A stretch of 64,000 nt of DNA from Sneathia vaginalis. GTDB taxonomy: Bacteria; Fusobacteriota; Fusobacteriia; Fusobacteriales; Leptotrichiaceae. The DNA lies in NCBI RefSeq assembly GCF_000973085.1, contig NZ_CP011280.1:460642-524641 (forward strand), given 5' to 3'. Positions 52,431 through 61,674 of this stretch are shown piece after piece; the first letter of the stretch is position 1; every line of letters starts with the position of its first letter. The notes below the pieces were generated by a model, which worked only from the letters and a program-made list of their open reading frames with translations, was not told the origin of the DNA and did no database searches. Position numbers and translations under genes: made by a program.

Positions 52431-53183
52431 ATGAGAAAAACAATTATTGCAGGAAATTGGAAAATGAACAAAACTTGTTCAGAAACTAAAGAGTTTTTCA
52501 CAAAACTTTTACCACTTGTAAAAGGATTAGATAGAAATGTTATAGTAGGTGTTCCATTTACATCACTACAAACTGCAGTTGATATGACAAAAGGTAGCAT
52601 AATTAAGATAGCAGCAGAAAATATGAACCCAAAAGAAAGTGGAGCATATACTGGAGAAGTGTCACCTTTAATGTTAACTGATTTAGGTGTAGAATATGTA
52701 ATTTTAGGTCACTCTGAAAGAAGAGCATACTATCACGAAACAGATGCATTTATTAACGAAAAAGTTAAGTCAGCTTTAAAACATGGACTTAAACCAATAT
52801 TATGTATAGGTGAAAAATTAGAAGAAAGAGAAAAAGGAATAACTAAAGACGTTGTAAAAGAACAAATAGTTGAAGGTTTAAAAGGACTAAGTTCTGATGA
52901 AATGTTAAATGTAGTTATAGCATATGAACCAATATGGGCTATAGGAACTGGTAAAACAGCAACTCCAGAAATGGCTCAAGAAGTACATAAATTTATAAGA
53001 AACCTATTAGAATCTCTATACTCAAAAGAAGTAGCAAATGAAGTTACAATACAATATGGTGGTTCAATGAAGCCATCAAATGTTGTTGACTTATTAGCTC
53101 AAGAAGATATAGATGGAGGATTAATAGGTGGGGCAAGCTTAGACCCAGAATCATTTATTGAGCTTATTAAAGCTGGTAAATAG
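52431..53183 (+). CDS. tpiA: Triose-phosphate isomerase
   Basis: A 250-residue glycolytic enzyme interconverting DHAP and glyceraldehyde-3-phosphate. The catalytic residues are present: N9 and K11 in AGNWKMN, histidine in ILGHSERR, glutamate in AYEPIWAIGTG, and the phosphate loop GGSMKPSN. Three consecutive ATG codons (52425, 52428, 52431) occur; the last is best spaced from GGAGG and gives the standard N-terminus. It also handles the DHAP produced by the aldolase/DhaKL operon. Confidence 0.96.
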   Translation: MRKTIIAGNWKMNKTCSETKEFFTKLLPLVKGLDRNVIVGVPFTSLQTAVDMTKGSIIKIAAENMNPKESGAYTGEVSPLMLTDLGVEYVILGHSERRAYYHETDAFINEKVKSALKHGLKPILCIGEKLEEREKGITKDVVKEQIVEGLKGLSSDEMLNVVIAYEPIWAIGTGKTATPEMAQEVHKFIRNLLESLYSKEVANEVTIQYGGSMKPSNVVDLLAQEDIDGGLIGGASLDPESFIELIKAGK

Positions 53184-53191
53184 GAGGATAT

Positions 53192-53392
53192 ATGAACGGT
53201 TTATTCGTAGCATTCATGGTAGTTTTATCAATTATACTAGTAGCTGTAATATTAATGCAACCAGATAAAAGTCAAACTGTTGCTAAGACTGAAAGTATCT
53301 TAGACCAAGAAAAAGATGGAATAGAAAAATTTACAGAATATGTAGCAGTATTATTTTTAGTATCAGCAGTAGTTTACAGCGTTATTAGATAA
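53192..53392 (+). CDS. secG: Preprotein translocase subunit SecG
   Basis: A 66-residue membrane protein with two hydrophobic segments (FVAFMVVLSIILVAVILMQP and VAVLFLVSAVVYSVI) separated by a polar loop, the SecG topology. The motif VILMQPDKSQ is a variant of the family VLLQ-S/G-K stretch. It enhances SecYEG translocation. It follows tpiA by 8 bases, a conserved neighbourhood in many bacteria. Short but well supported. Confidence 0.87.
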   Translation: MNGLFVAFMVVLSIILVAVILMQPDKSQTVAKTESILDQEKDGIEKFTEYVAVLFLVSAVVYSVIR

Positions 53393-53418
53393 AATAATTT
53401 TTAGGAGGATACAAAGAG

Positions 53419-53697
53419 ATGTCAAAGAAGGAATTTGTAGAAGCATACGCAGCTAAAACAGGTGAAAGTAAAAAAAGATCTGAAGAATTAGTAAATGAAT
53501 TTTTACAATTAGTAGAAGAAAGTTTAGTAGCAGGTAAGGATGTACAATTTGTTGGATGGGGAACATTTGCAACTAAAGATAAAGAAGCAAGAAAAGGAAG
53601 AAACCCTAAAGACGGTACAGAAATTGAAATACCAGCTAAAACAGTTGTTAAATTTAAAGTTGGTAAGAAATTAGCTGACGCAGTAAGTGCAAGATAA
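53419..53697 (+). CDS. hup: HU-family DNA-binding protein
   Basis: A 92-residue histone-like protein. The core QFVGWGTFATKDKEARKGRNPKDGTEIEIPAKTVVKFKVGKKL matches HU/IHF; the arm motif GRNP with the DNA-intercalating proline is intact. The N-terminus MSKKEFVEAYAAKTGESKKRSEELV is standard HU. It compacts and bends DNA non-specifically. AGGAGG precedes ATG 53419. A strong terminator follows. IHF specificity is unlikely but not excluded. Confidence 0.94.
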   Translation: MSKKEFVEAYAAKTGESKKRSEELVNEFLQLVEESLVAGKDVQFVGWGTFATKDKEARKGRNPKDGTEIEIPAKTVVKFKVGKKLADAVSAR

Positions 53698-53706
53698 GTG
53701 AAGTAT

Positions 53707-53748
53707 TCGGTGTAATTAAATATTTTTGTAATTATGCCGATTTTTTTT
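53707..53748 (+). terminator. Terminator after hup
   Basis: TCGGTGTAATTA and TAATTATGCCGA arms (12 pairs with two wobbles) followed by eight T. Confidence 0.87.
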
Positions 53749-53764
53749 ATATAAGGAGGAAATA

Positions 53765-55342
53765 TTGAAAGAGTTACAATCATATTTTAAGGAGAATATT
53801 TTTAAGCAGATAAGCTTATGTTTTTTCATCTTTTTAAAAGCATTCCTATTCATCTTTAAAACAATGTTAGGTATGTTTATACTAAATAATGTTTTAAAGA
53901 AGGATTTAAGGGGGACAGTCTTTTATATTGCAATAGAGTTTTTTGTAATAATACTATCTGCCATTATTGATTATGCATATCTTGTATTAAGAGAAGGATA
54001 TTTAGAAAATATAAAATTATCTATTATTAATGATCTTTCCCATAAAATAATTAATCAAAAAAACTCCAAATTAAAAGAAAAAGAAAAGTATATATCATGG
54101 CTAGTAAATGATATGAATAGTATAAAAGAAGAATATTTTAAAAATGTATATATATTTTTATACGATGTTTTAATAGTTCTTTTTACTGGAAGTATGATAT
54201 TATGGTTTAATATATATATTTTCATATTTAACTTAATAGGGTTTGCATTAATGTTTAAATTTTCAGATAAATTGTCTTCAAAAATAGAAACAATACAATA
54301 TGACATTTCAAAAGAAAAAGAAAAAAATGTTAAGTATGTTACTAATTTATATGAAAATGTGTATAAATTTTTCTTTGAGAATAAAATAAAAAATTTTGCA
54401 GATAAACAAAATGAATATAATAATAACTACCTTAAAGTATATTATAACCTAAACAAAAAATTTCATTTGGTAATAAGTGAACTAACAATATTAAGTGTTT
54501 TAATACAGATACTAAATGCTAGTATAACTACTGTGTATATAATAAACAATAAACTCCCTATATCAGCATTTTTCCCTATTTGTACATTTTGTGCATATTT
54601 TTGTAACACCATAAATGAAATTGTAGGAAAATATATATCATTAAAAAATTCTAAAAAGGTTTATGAAAAATATGATAATGAAATAGAATTAGAAGAAAGC
54701 TATGATAAAATATCAGATATATCTATTATAGAATTTAAGGATGTTTGTTTAGATGGAATAATAAATAACTTTAATTTATCACTAAATAAAGGAGATAAGT
54801 GCTTAATAATCGGGGAATCAGGTAGTGGTAAATCTACAATAATAAATCTATTATTAAAAAACATTTCTAATTATAGTGGGGAAATTTTAATAAATTCTAA
54901 GGATATAAAAAGTGTTGATAAATATTCGATTTATTCTGAAATTGAGTATATAAATTCAGAAAATTTCATTTTTTATTCAAATATATATGATAATGTTTCA
55001 ATATACGATGAAAATTGTGATAAGGCATTAGTTAATAGTATTTTAAATGAACTAGAAATTTCTACAATTGATAAAGAAGTAAAAGATGATAATTTATCAT
55101 TAGGTCAAAAACAAAGATTAAATCTAGCTAAGGTATTCTATAATAGAAAAAATATAGTAATATTAGATGAAGCTACCTCAAATTTAGATGAAAAAAATAG
55201 ATATAATATAGAAAACAAGTTAATTAATTCAGATAAGACTTTAATTTTAATAACACATCATTATGATGATGAATATTTAAAACAGTTTGATAAGGTAATA
55301 TATTTAAAAAAAGGTGAGGTAGTACAATATGAAGGTGAATAA
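53765..55342 (+). CDS. ABC transporter, fused permease-ATPase, first half of a heterodimer
   Basis: A 525-residue type IV exporter half: about six membrane segments (1-300) then an ATPase domain. Walker A GESGSGKST, signature LSLGQKQRL, Walker B IVILDEATSNLD and H-loop ITHH. TTG start 53765 with AAGGAGG. It overlaps the second half by 14 bases. The substrate is unknown; no peptide, toxin or two-component gene is adjacent. Codon use is even more AT-rich than neighbours, possibly reflecting relaxed constraint or transfer. Confidence 0.87.
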   Translation: MKELQSYFKENIFKQISLCFFIFLKAFLFIFKTMLGMFILNNVLKKDLRGTVFYIAIEFFVIILSAIIDYAYLVLREGYLENIKLSIINDLSHKIINQKNSKLKEKEKYISWLVNDMNSIKEEYFKNVYIFLYDVLIVLFTGSMILWFNIYIFIFNLIGFALMFKFSDKLSSKIETIQYDISKEKEKNVKYVTNLYENVYKFFFENKIKNFADKQNEYNNNYLKVYYNLNKKFHLVISELTILSVLIQILNASITTVYIINNKLPISAFFPICTFCAYFCNTINEIVGKYISLKNSKKVYEKYDNEIELEESYDKISDISIIEFKDVCLDGIINNFNLSLNKGDKCLIIGESGSGKSTIINLLLKNISNYSGEILINSKDIKSVDKYSIYSEIEYINSENFIFYSNIYDNVSIYDENCDKALVNSILNELEISTIDKEVKDDNLSLGQKQRLNLAKVFYNRKNIVILDEATSNLDEKNRYNIENKLINSDKTLILITHHYDDEYLKQFDKVIYLKKGEVVQYEGE

Positions 55343-56870
55343 AATTAAGATTACATATTTATCAGTTATATATGCTGGAGAATCATTAATTAAAGCTATT
55401 TTGCCCTTATTTTTTGTAAATATATTCAACTATATTGTTAAAAAAGAATATAAGATGGCAATGATTTTACTTGTTATACAACTTATAGGATACATAATGT
55501 ATGTAATATATAATAATGTGTTAAATAATACAGATGCTAAAATAAAAGAAGAAATTAAAAATGAAATAAAGTATAACTTAGCGTTGAAAATAAATGATCA
55601 AAAAGCAAAAGATATAGATTCAAATAAGGTATTATCTTGGACTATAAACGATGTTGAGGATATTATTAATAACTATATAGGTGGTATATGCGAAATAGTT
55701 GGTTGTATATCATTAATAGTATTTTCTGTTATAACACTAGTATACTATAGCTACATACTATTTTTAGCTTGTGTAATACTTTCAATATTTACTTACTATA
55801 TCCCTCAATTATTCGTTAAAACTCTAGAAAAGAAACAAAAAGATCTTAATACTGCAGAGGGTATATATTTAAAGAAGATAAAAAATATATTATACGGTAT
55901 CATGAATTTTATCTATTCTAATAAGCAAAATAACTTCATTTTTGCAATAGATAGAACTAGTACTAAGTTAAAAGAAGAATACCTTAAAACATTCAAGTTT
56001 AATAAGAAGTATAATGTCTTTATTAATTTTGTTATTGCACTATCCAATGTAATTCTATACTCCATAGTATATATAATGATTTACTATAACTACGTATCTT
56101 TAGGACTATTTACAGCTATAACAGATGTATTTAATAATTTTAATCAGTCAATAATTTCATTTTCTTCTTTGATTGCGAAAATAAAGGTAGGTAAGTCAAT
56201 ATTAAATAAATTTGATAAAGAATTAGTATGCGATTTAGTAGAAAAGAAGGATGTTAAAAAGATAGATAACATTACCTTTGATGATTTCGGTTTAAACTTT
56301 CAAGAAAGAACTATTATTAAAAATTTTTCATTTAAAATTAATAAAGATGAAAAATATATAATTTTAGGTAAAAGTGGAAGTGGAAAATCTAGCTTAATTA
56401 AAAGTATTTTAGGTCTAATAACATATGACGGTATTATTAAAATAAATGACGAGGATATAAATACATTTAATATGAAAAGCATATATAATAATATTACATA
56501 TATAAGTGATGAAAATAAAATAATATATGCAAATATTTATGATAATATAGCTCTTTTTTCAAAATATGATAAAAAGAAAATGGATGAAATATTAAAAAAT
56601 TTAAAATTAGAACATATAGATAAAGATAAGACCTTAGATGAATCAATTCTTTCAACTGGTGAAATTCAGAGAATAAATTTAGCTAGAGTTTTATACAATC
56701 AAAAAAATATTTTAATTTTAGATGAAGCACTAGCTAATATAGACGCTGAAAATAGAAATAATATTATTGAATATATAAACTCAAAACCTTTAACATTACT
56801 ATATATAACCCACCATATTGACGATAATATTAAATATGATTATAAACTAAAAATACCCAATCTTAATTAG
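55329..56870 (+). CDS. ABC transporter, fused permease-ATPase, second half of a heterodimer
   Basis: A 513-residue partner of the preceding gene with the same layout. Walker A is GKSGSGKSS and Walker B ILILDEALANID, but the signature is altered to LSTGEIQRI instead of LSGGQ. The first gene has LSLGQ, so both signature motifs are non-canonical, as in asymmetric heterodimeric exporters where one nucleotide site is weak. The gene ends in the bidirectional hairpin shared with the convergent CorC gene. Substrate unknown; drug, lipid or peptide export are all possible. Confidence 0.87.
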   Translation: MKVNKIKITYLSVIYAGESLIKAILPLFFVNIFNYIVKKEYKMAMILLVIQLIGYIMYVIYNNVLNNTDAKIKEEIKNEIKYNLALKINDQKAKDIDSNKVLSWTINDVEDIINNYIGGICEIVGCISLIVFSVITLVYYSYILFLACVILSIFTYYIPQLFVKTLEKKQKDLNTAEGIYLKKIKNILYGIMNFIYSNKQNNFIFAIDRTSTKLKEEYLKTFKFNKKYNVFINFVIALSNVILYSIVYIMIYYNYVSLGLFTAITDVFNNFNQSIISFSSLIAKIKVGKSILNKFDKELVCDLVEKKDVKKIDNITFDDFGLNFQERTIIKNFSFKINKDEKYIILGKSGSGKSSLIKSILGLITYDGIIKINDEDINTFNMKSIYNNITYISDENKIIYANIYDNIALFSKYDKKKMDEILKNLKLEHIDKDKTLDESILSTGEIQRINLARVLYNQKNILILDEALANIDAENRNNIIEYINSKPLTLLYITHHIDDNIKYDYKLKIPNLN

Positions 56871-56887
56871 ATTGGGCATCTTTTTTT
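56853..56887. terminator. Bidirectional terminator between the ABC pair and the CorC-like gene
   Basis: CCCAATCT (56856-56863) and AGATTGGG (56869-56876) with T-rich flanks on either strand, overlapping both stop codons. Confidence 0.75.
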
Positions 56888-58137
56888 ATTAATACTTTTT
56901 GAATCTTCTTATTCTTTACCTTTAGCACTTTAAAGCAAGCACCATCTATGTAGATGTCATCGATATTGGCATTATCATCAGGGATGTAGCCTATATGCTC
57001 TATTACAAGTCCTCCAACAGAATCATAGTGTTCAGAGTAGAAATCTGTCTTTAAAAAGTCATTTAAGTCATTAATTGATAAATCACCATTTACAAGATAC
57101 TTATTCTTCCCTATTTCAACTATATTATATATCTTCTTATCGTATTCATCCGTAATATCACCTACAAGTTCTTCTAGTAGGTCTTCTAGTGTTACAATTC
57201 CTGAAACACCACCATATTCATCTATTAATATTGCCATATGATTGTTGTTAGTCTTCATTTCCATGAATAGTTGACTTACTTTTTTTGTATCAGGTACAAA
57301 ATATGCTTCTTTCATAAGTGATTCTGCAGTAACAGATCTATCTTGTAATAGAAGTAAATCTTTAATATGCAGTATACCTATAACATCATCAAGGTCTTCG
57401 TCATAGACTGGGACTCTAGAGTATGTAGTAATATTTTTTTTACTCAATAAGCTTTCTATTGTTTCATTTTTTTGTATTGCAAATATATTAGGTCTTGGAA
57501 TCATGACTTCACGAGCAAGTAATTCATCGAAGTCTATAATATTTTCCATCATTTCTTTTTCAGGTTTTTCTAAATTACCATTATTTAAAACAGCAATCAT
57601 TTCTTCTTTACTTAAATCATCGCTCTCCTTATTTTTACTAAATCCTAGAATAAATACCATAGCATTTGTAGATACAGTTAGTATAAATATTAGAGGAGTA
57701 AAAATTATTGAAAATATATTTAATATTCCAACTAATGATAGAGAAATTCCTAATGATTTTTGTAAACCTATTCTTTTTGGTACTAATTCACCTAGAACTA
57801 ATGAAAGATATGAAAGTATAAGTGTTACTATAACAACAGATAATTCACGAGCATAAGGTAAATTAGTTAATGAATGTTCTAGCTTGTTAGATAAGCTAAT
57901 AGCAGCAGATGCTGATGCAAAGAAGTTAGCAAGTGTTATTGCAACTTGTATTGTAGATAAAAGTTTACTAGGACTTTCTATCATTTTAAGTAATAATTTT
58001 GCTCTTTTATCTCCATTTTCAACTAGTGCTAATATCTTGTTTTTATTCACCGAGAATATTGCAATTTCTGCACATGAGAAAAATGCATTAACAAGTATAA
58101 GGAAAAATATTAGCATCAATTTGGGCACTATGTCCAA
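56863..58137 (-). CDS. HlyC/CorC-family CNNM-CBS membrane protein
   Basis: A 424-residue protein: an N-terminal CNNM (DUF21) domain with about four membrane segments (1-190, including FFSCAEIAIFSVNKNK and LVLGELVPKRIGLQ), a pair of CBS domains (about 205-325, with MIPRPNIFAI and MAILIDEYGGVSGIVTLEDLLEELVGDI), and a C-terminal CorC_HlyC domain. The family covers magnesium exporters such as MpfA/CorC and was historically called hemolysin-like; magnesium or cobalt efflux is the best guess. TTG start 58137 after GGAGGG. Confidence 0.88.
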   Translation of the reverse strand: MDIVPKLMLIFFLILVNAFFSCAEIAIFSVNKNKILALVENGDKRAKLLLKMIESPSKLLSTIQVAITLANFFASASAAISLSNKLEHSLTNLPYARELSVVIVTLILSYLSLVLGELVPKRIGLQKSLGISLSLVGILNIFSIIFTPLIFILTVSTNAMVFILGFSKNKESDDLSKEEMIAVLNNGNLEKPEKEMMENIIDFDELLAREVMIPRPNIFAIQKNETIESLLSKKNITTYSRVPVYDEDLDDVIGILHIKDLLLLQDRSVTAESLMKEAYFVPDTKKVSQLFMEMKTNNNHMAILIDEYGGVSGIVTLEDLLEELVGDITDEYDKKIYNIVEIGKNKYLVNGDLSINDLNDFLKTDFYSEHYDSVGGLVIEHIGYIPDDNANIDDIYIDGACFKVLKVKNKKIQKVLIKKDAQSN

Positions 58138-58167
58138 TGTGATCCCTCCATTAATATTGATACAAAT

Positions 58168-58196
58168 ATTTTACCATCAATTTATTTATTTGTAAA
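58168..58196 (-). promoter_or_regulatory. Promoter of the CorC-like gene
   Basis: On the minus strand TTTACA (58196-58191), a 17-base spacer and TAAAAT (58173-58168), 30 bases before the start. Confidence 0.6.
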
Positions 58197-58280
58197 TTCA
58201 ATATATAAATAAAGTATTACTTAGGATGCTTTTTTTTGAAATAAAGTGTATAATATACAAAACGAGAATGGGGTGAGAGT

Positions 58281-59180
58281 ATGATACCAGTAATAATAGA
58301 TACAGATCCAGGTATTGATGATGCAATAGCTATAGCACTTGCAATTAAGTGTTCTAAACTAGATATACGGTTAATAACAACAGTAGCAGGTAATGTAGGT
58401 ATAGAAAATACAACAAGAAATGCATTAAATTTAGTCAGTTTTTTTGGTAGACCAGATATACAGGTTGCGAAAGGTTCTAGTAAGCCACTAATGCAAAAAT
58501 TTGTAGATGGAAGTGAATTTCATGGTAAAAGTGGACTTGGAAGTATAGTGCTAAAAGAATCATTGAATAAGGCAAAAGATAATGCGGTAGAAGAAATGAA
58601 AAATGTGATATTAAATAGTAATGAAAAGATTAGTATAATAGCTTTAGGACCATTAACAAATATCGCCTTACTATTAAAGTCGTATCCAAGTGTAAAAGAG
58701 AATATTGAAAAGATAGTATTAATGGGTGGAGCTATTGGAAGAGGTAATATGAGTCCATTAGTTGAATTTAATATAGGGGCAGATCCTAATGCAGCTAAGA
58801 TAGTATTTAATGAAGGTATTGATATTACTATGATAGGTCTTGAAATGGGTGATAATGCAAGAATTAGTGAAGATGATTTAAAAGATTCAAAGACAGAAAT
58901 AGGTAAGTTTTGTCATCAAGCAATAGTGGATTATAGGGGAGGGAAAGTAGGTAAAATGGCATCAATTTATGATGCAACAGCAGTAGCCTATTTAGTTAAT
59001 CCTAATTTATTTAAAACTAGAAAGCTTTTTGTGGATATAGAAATACAAGGACAGTATACAAGAGGAGCAACAGTAGTAGATTTAAATGGGGTGTATAAAA
59101 AAGAACCTAATACTACAGTCGCACTTGAGATAAATAATAATGAATTTAGAAATTGGCTTATAAAAAAATTGTCGCAATAG
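58281..59180 (+). CDS. Ribonucleoside hydrolase (IunH/RihC type)
   Basis: A 299-residue nucleosidase splitting nucleosides to base and ribose. The calcium-binding aspartate cluster is DTDPGIDDAIA (about 7-17), a further aspartate lies in FNIGADPNAAK, and IVLMGGAIGRGN and YDATAVAYL are typical. Purine- versus pyrimidine-preference cannot be told. A TATAAT lies at 58249-58254 but without a good -35. It could feed the purine permease/PRPP economy through base salvage. The stop codon sits in the loop of the terminator hairpin. Confidence 0.92.
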   Translation: MIPVIIDTDPGIDDAIAIALAIKCSKLDIRLITTVAGNVGIENTTRNALNLVSFFGRPDIQVAKGSSKPLMQKFVDGSEFHGKSGLGSIVLKESLNKAKDNAVEEMKNVILNSNEKISIIALGPLTNIALLLKSYPSVKENIEKIVLMGGAIGRGNMSPLVEFNIGADPNAAKIVFNEGIDITMIGLEMGDNARISEDDLKDSKTEIGKFCHQAIVDYRGGKVGKMASIYDATAVAYLVNPNLFKTRKLFVDIEIQGQYTRGATVVDLNGVYKKEPNTTVALEINNNEFRNWLIKKLSQ

Positions 59181-59190
59181 CGACAATTTT
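59165..59190. terminator. Bidirectional terminator between nucleoside hydrolase and glgP
   Basis: AAAATTGTCGC (59165-59175) and GCGACAATTTT (59180-59190) around AATA, at a convergent junction. Confidence 0.85.
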
Positions 59191-61657
59191 ATTTTATATA
59201 ATTTTCAGGTTTACAAGGTTTAATATTCCAAATATCATTTGCATATTCTTCAATTGTTCTGTCTGAAGAGAACTTACCAGCATTTGCAATATTCTTTAAT
59301 GCCATTTTAGCCCAATTTTCTTTTTGAGCAAAGGCTTTAGATATTTTAGCTTGTGTAGCTCTATATTGTGGGAAGTCTTTCAAGACATAGTAAACATCTG
59401 GTCTATTTCCATCTACACCATAAAGTATAGAATCACGAATTTCTTTGAATAATCCTGTATGATTATCATCATATGTACCATCTGTTAATTGGTCAACAAC
59501 TTTTTGTAGACCATCTACAACATAGTATTCTTCCATAGGATCATATTTACCATATTCATTTAATCTTTCAACTTCATCAGCTGTTAGACCGAATATAAAT
59601 TCATTTTCTTTACCAGCTTCTTCAACTATTTCGATATTAGCACCATCCATAGTTCCTAATGTAATTGCACCATTAACCATGAATTTCATATTACCAGTAC
59701 CACTAGCTTCCTTACCAGCTGTTGAAATTTGTTCAGATATATCAGCAGCAGGGAATATTCTTTCTGCTAATGAAACTCTATAGTTTTCAAGGAATACAAC
59801 TTTAATCTTTCCATTGATACTTGCATCATTATTAATAACTTGTGCAATAGAGTTTATTAATTTAATTATACCCTTAGCTCTTCTATATCCAGGAGCTGAT
59901 TTAGCAGCAAATATGAATGTTCTTGGATATACATCTAATAAAGGATTTTCCTTTAATTTGTTGTATAAGTCCATTATATGGAATACATTTAGCAATTGAC
60001 GTTTGTATTCATGTAATCTTTTAACTTGAATATCAAATATTGATGTAGGATCAACTTCAATACCAGTTGTATCTAGTATATATTTTGCTAATTTTTTCTT
60101 GTTATTTAACTTGATTTCCATAATATCATGTAGGACTTTTTCGTCATCAATATATTTTTCTAATTTCTTTAATTCACTTAAGTTTGTTATCCACTTATCT
60201 GAACCAATTAATTTTGTAATATATTCTGATAATTCAGGGTTTGCTTTTAATACCCATCTTCTTTGTGTAATTCCATTAGTCTTGTTTTGGAATTTATCAG
60301 GGTATAGTTCATACCAATCTTTTAATTCTTGATGTTTTAATATTTCAGTATGTAATGTTGCAACACCATTTACAGTATGTGATGCAACTATTGCAAGCCA
60401 TGCCATTTTAACTTGCCCATTAGAAATTATACTCATTCTATTTATTCTATCAAAGTCACTAGGATATTTTTCTCTTAATTCATTTACAAATCTTCTGTTG
60501 ATTTCTTCTATTATTTGATAAATTCTAGGTAATAGAGGTTGAATTAATGAGATATCCCATTTTTCAAGTGCTTCTGATAAAATTGTGTGGTTAGTGTATG
60601 CAAATACTTTTTTACAAATATTCCAAGCTTCATCCCAACCTAATTTTTCATAGTCTAATAATATTCTCATAAGTTCAGGTATTGCTACAACTGGGTGAGT
60701 ATCATTTAATTGTATAGCAATTTTATCACTAAACTTATCAAAGTTATTACCATATATTGATTTATATCTTCTAACTATATCTTGTAATGATGCTGATGTG
60801 AAGAAGTATTGTTGTTTTAATCTTAACCATTTACCACTTCTTTCAGTATCATTTGGATAAAGAACTCTTGATATATCTTCAGCTTCTATTTCTTTTTCTG
60901 ATGCTGCAAGATATCTTTGAGCGTTGAATAGTTGTAAATCAAATCCTTCCATAGATTGTGCTTCCCATAATCTTAAAGTATTTACAACACCATTTCCATA
61001 TCCTATAACTGGAACATCATAAGCAATAGCTTTTACATTTTCAGTATTAACTCTCTTGTAGTATTCTTTTCCAACTTCGTCTTTATGGATTTCTACATTA
61101 CCACCAAATTTAACTTCAAATGTTCTATCAAGTCTTTTTATGTCCCAAGGAGTACCAAATTTTGTCCAATCATCAGGATATTCAACTTGGAATCCATTTT
61201 CTATTTTTTGTTCAAATAAACCATATTTATATCTTAAACCATAACCATGTCCTGGTAAGCTAAGAGTTGCTAATGAATCAAGGAAACAAGCAGCTAATCT
61301 ACCAAGTCCACCATTACCAAGTCCTGTATCCATTTCTTTATCTTCAATTAAGCTTAAGTCTATATTAAGATCATCTAACACTTCTTTAATAATCTTATCA
61401 TATTGTAAGTTTATTAAATTATTTCCTAAGTATCTACCCATTAAAAATTCTGCTGAGAAGTAGTACATTTGCTTAACTTGTTTTTTAGCATAAGTCTTTT
61501 TAGTGTTGTACCATTTTTCAACAACGTCATCCATAACAGCACTTGAAACAGCGTAGTAGATTTCATAATTTTTAGCTTCTTCAAGAGTTTTCCCGTATTG
61601 ACGTCTTAGAGCTAATTTAATTTTTTCCTTTAATTGCTCTTTAGTGATTTTTTGCAT
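59189..61657 (-). CDS. glgP: Glycogen/maltodextrin phosphorylase
   Basis: An 822-residue GT35 phosphorylase releasing glucose-1-phosphate from alpha-1,4-glucans. Signatures: YYFSAEFLMGRYLGNNL, GLGNGGLGRLAACFLDSLATL, NGITQRRWVLKANPELSEYI and the pyridoxal-phosphate site EASGTGNMKFMVNGAITLGTMDGAN. I choose ATG 61657 with GGAGGT before it; an in-frame extension would overlap the upstream gene. It works with the secreted pullulanase at 40.1 kb to use alpha-glucans. It lies only 17 bases downstream of two CheA-like genes, so it may share their message. Confidence 0.95.
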   Translation of the reverse strand: MQKITKEQLKEKIKLALRRQYGKTLEEAKNYEIYYAVSSAVMDDVVEKWYNTKKTYAKKQVKQMYYFSAEFLMGRYLGNNLINLQYDKIIKEVLDDLNIDLSLIEDKEMDTGLGNGGLGRLAACFLDSLATLSLPGHGYGLRYKYGLFEQKIENGFQVEYPDDWTKFGTPWDIKRLDRTFEVKFGGNVEIHKDEVGKEYYKRVNTENVKAIAYDVPVIGYGNGVVNTLRLWEAQSMEGFDLQLFNAQRYLAASEKEIEAEDISRVLYPNDTERSGKWLRLKQQYFFTSASLQDIVRRYKSIYGNNFDKFSDKIAIQLNDTHPVVAIPELMRILLDYEKLGWDEAWNICKKVFAYTNHTILSEALEKWDISLIQPLLPRIYQIIEEINRRFVNELREKYPSDFDRINRMSIISNGQVKMAWLAIVASHTVNGVATLHTEILKHQELKDWYELYPDKFQNKTNGITQRRWVLKANPELSEYITKLIGSDKWITNLSELKKLEKYIDDEKVLHDIMEIKLNNKKKLAKYILDTTGIEVDPTSIFDIQVKRLHEYKRQLLNVFHIMDLYNKLKENPLLDVYPRTFIFAAKSAPGYRRAKGIIKLINSIAQVINNDASINGKIKVVFLENYRVSLAERIFPAADISEQISTAGKEASGTGNMKFMVNGAITLGTMDGANIEIVEEAGKENEFIFGLTADEVERLNEYGKYDPMEEYYVVDGLQKVVDQLTDGTYDDNHTGLFKEIRDSILYGVDGNRPDVYYVLKDFPQYRATQAKISKAFAQKENWAKMALKNIANAGKFSSDRTIEEYANDIWNIKPCKPENYIK

Positions 61658-61674
61658 TATATTTACCTCCGAAC

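Noticed and set aside
57503-57856. Plus-strand open frame opposite the CorC-like gene
   Set aside because: The minus-strand gene has full CNNM and CBS motifs; the opposite frame is compositional shadow.
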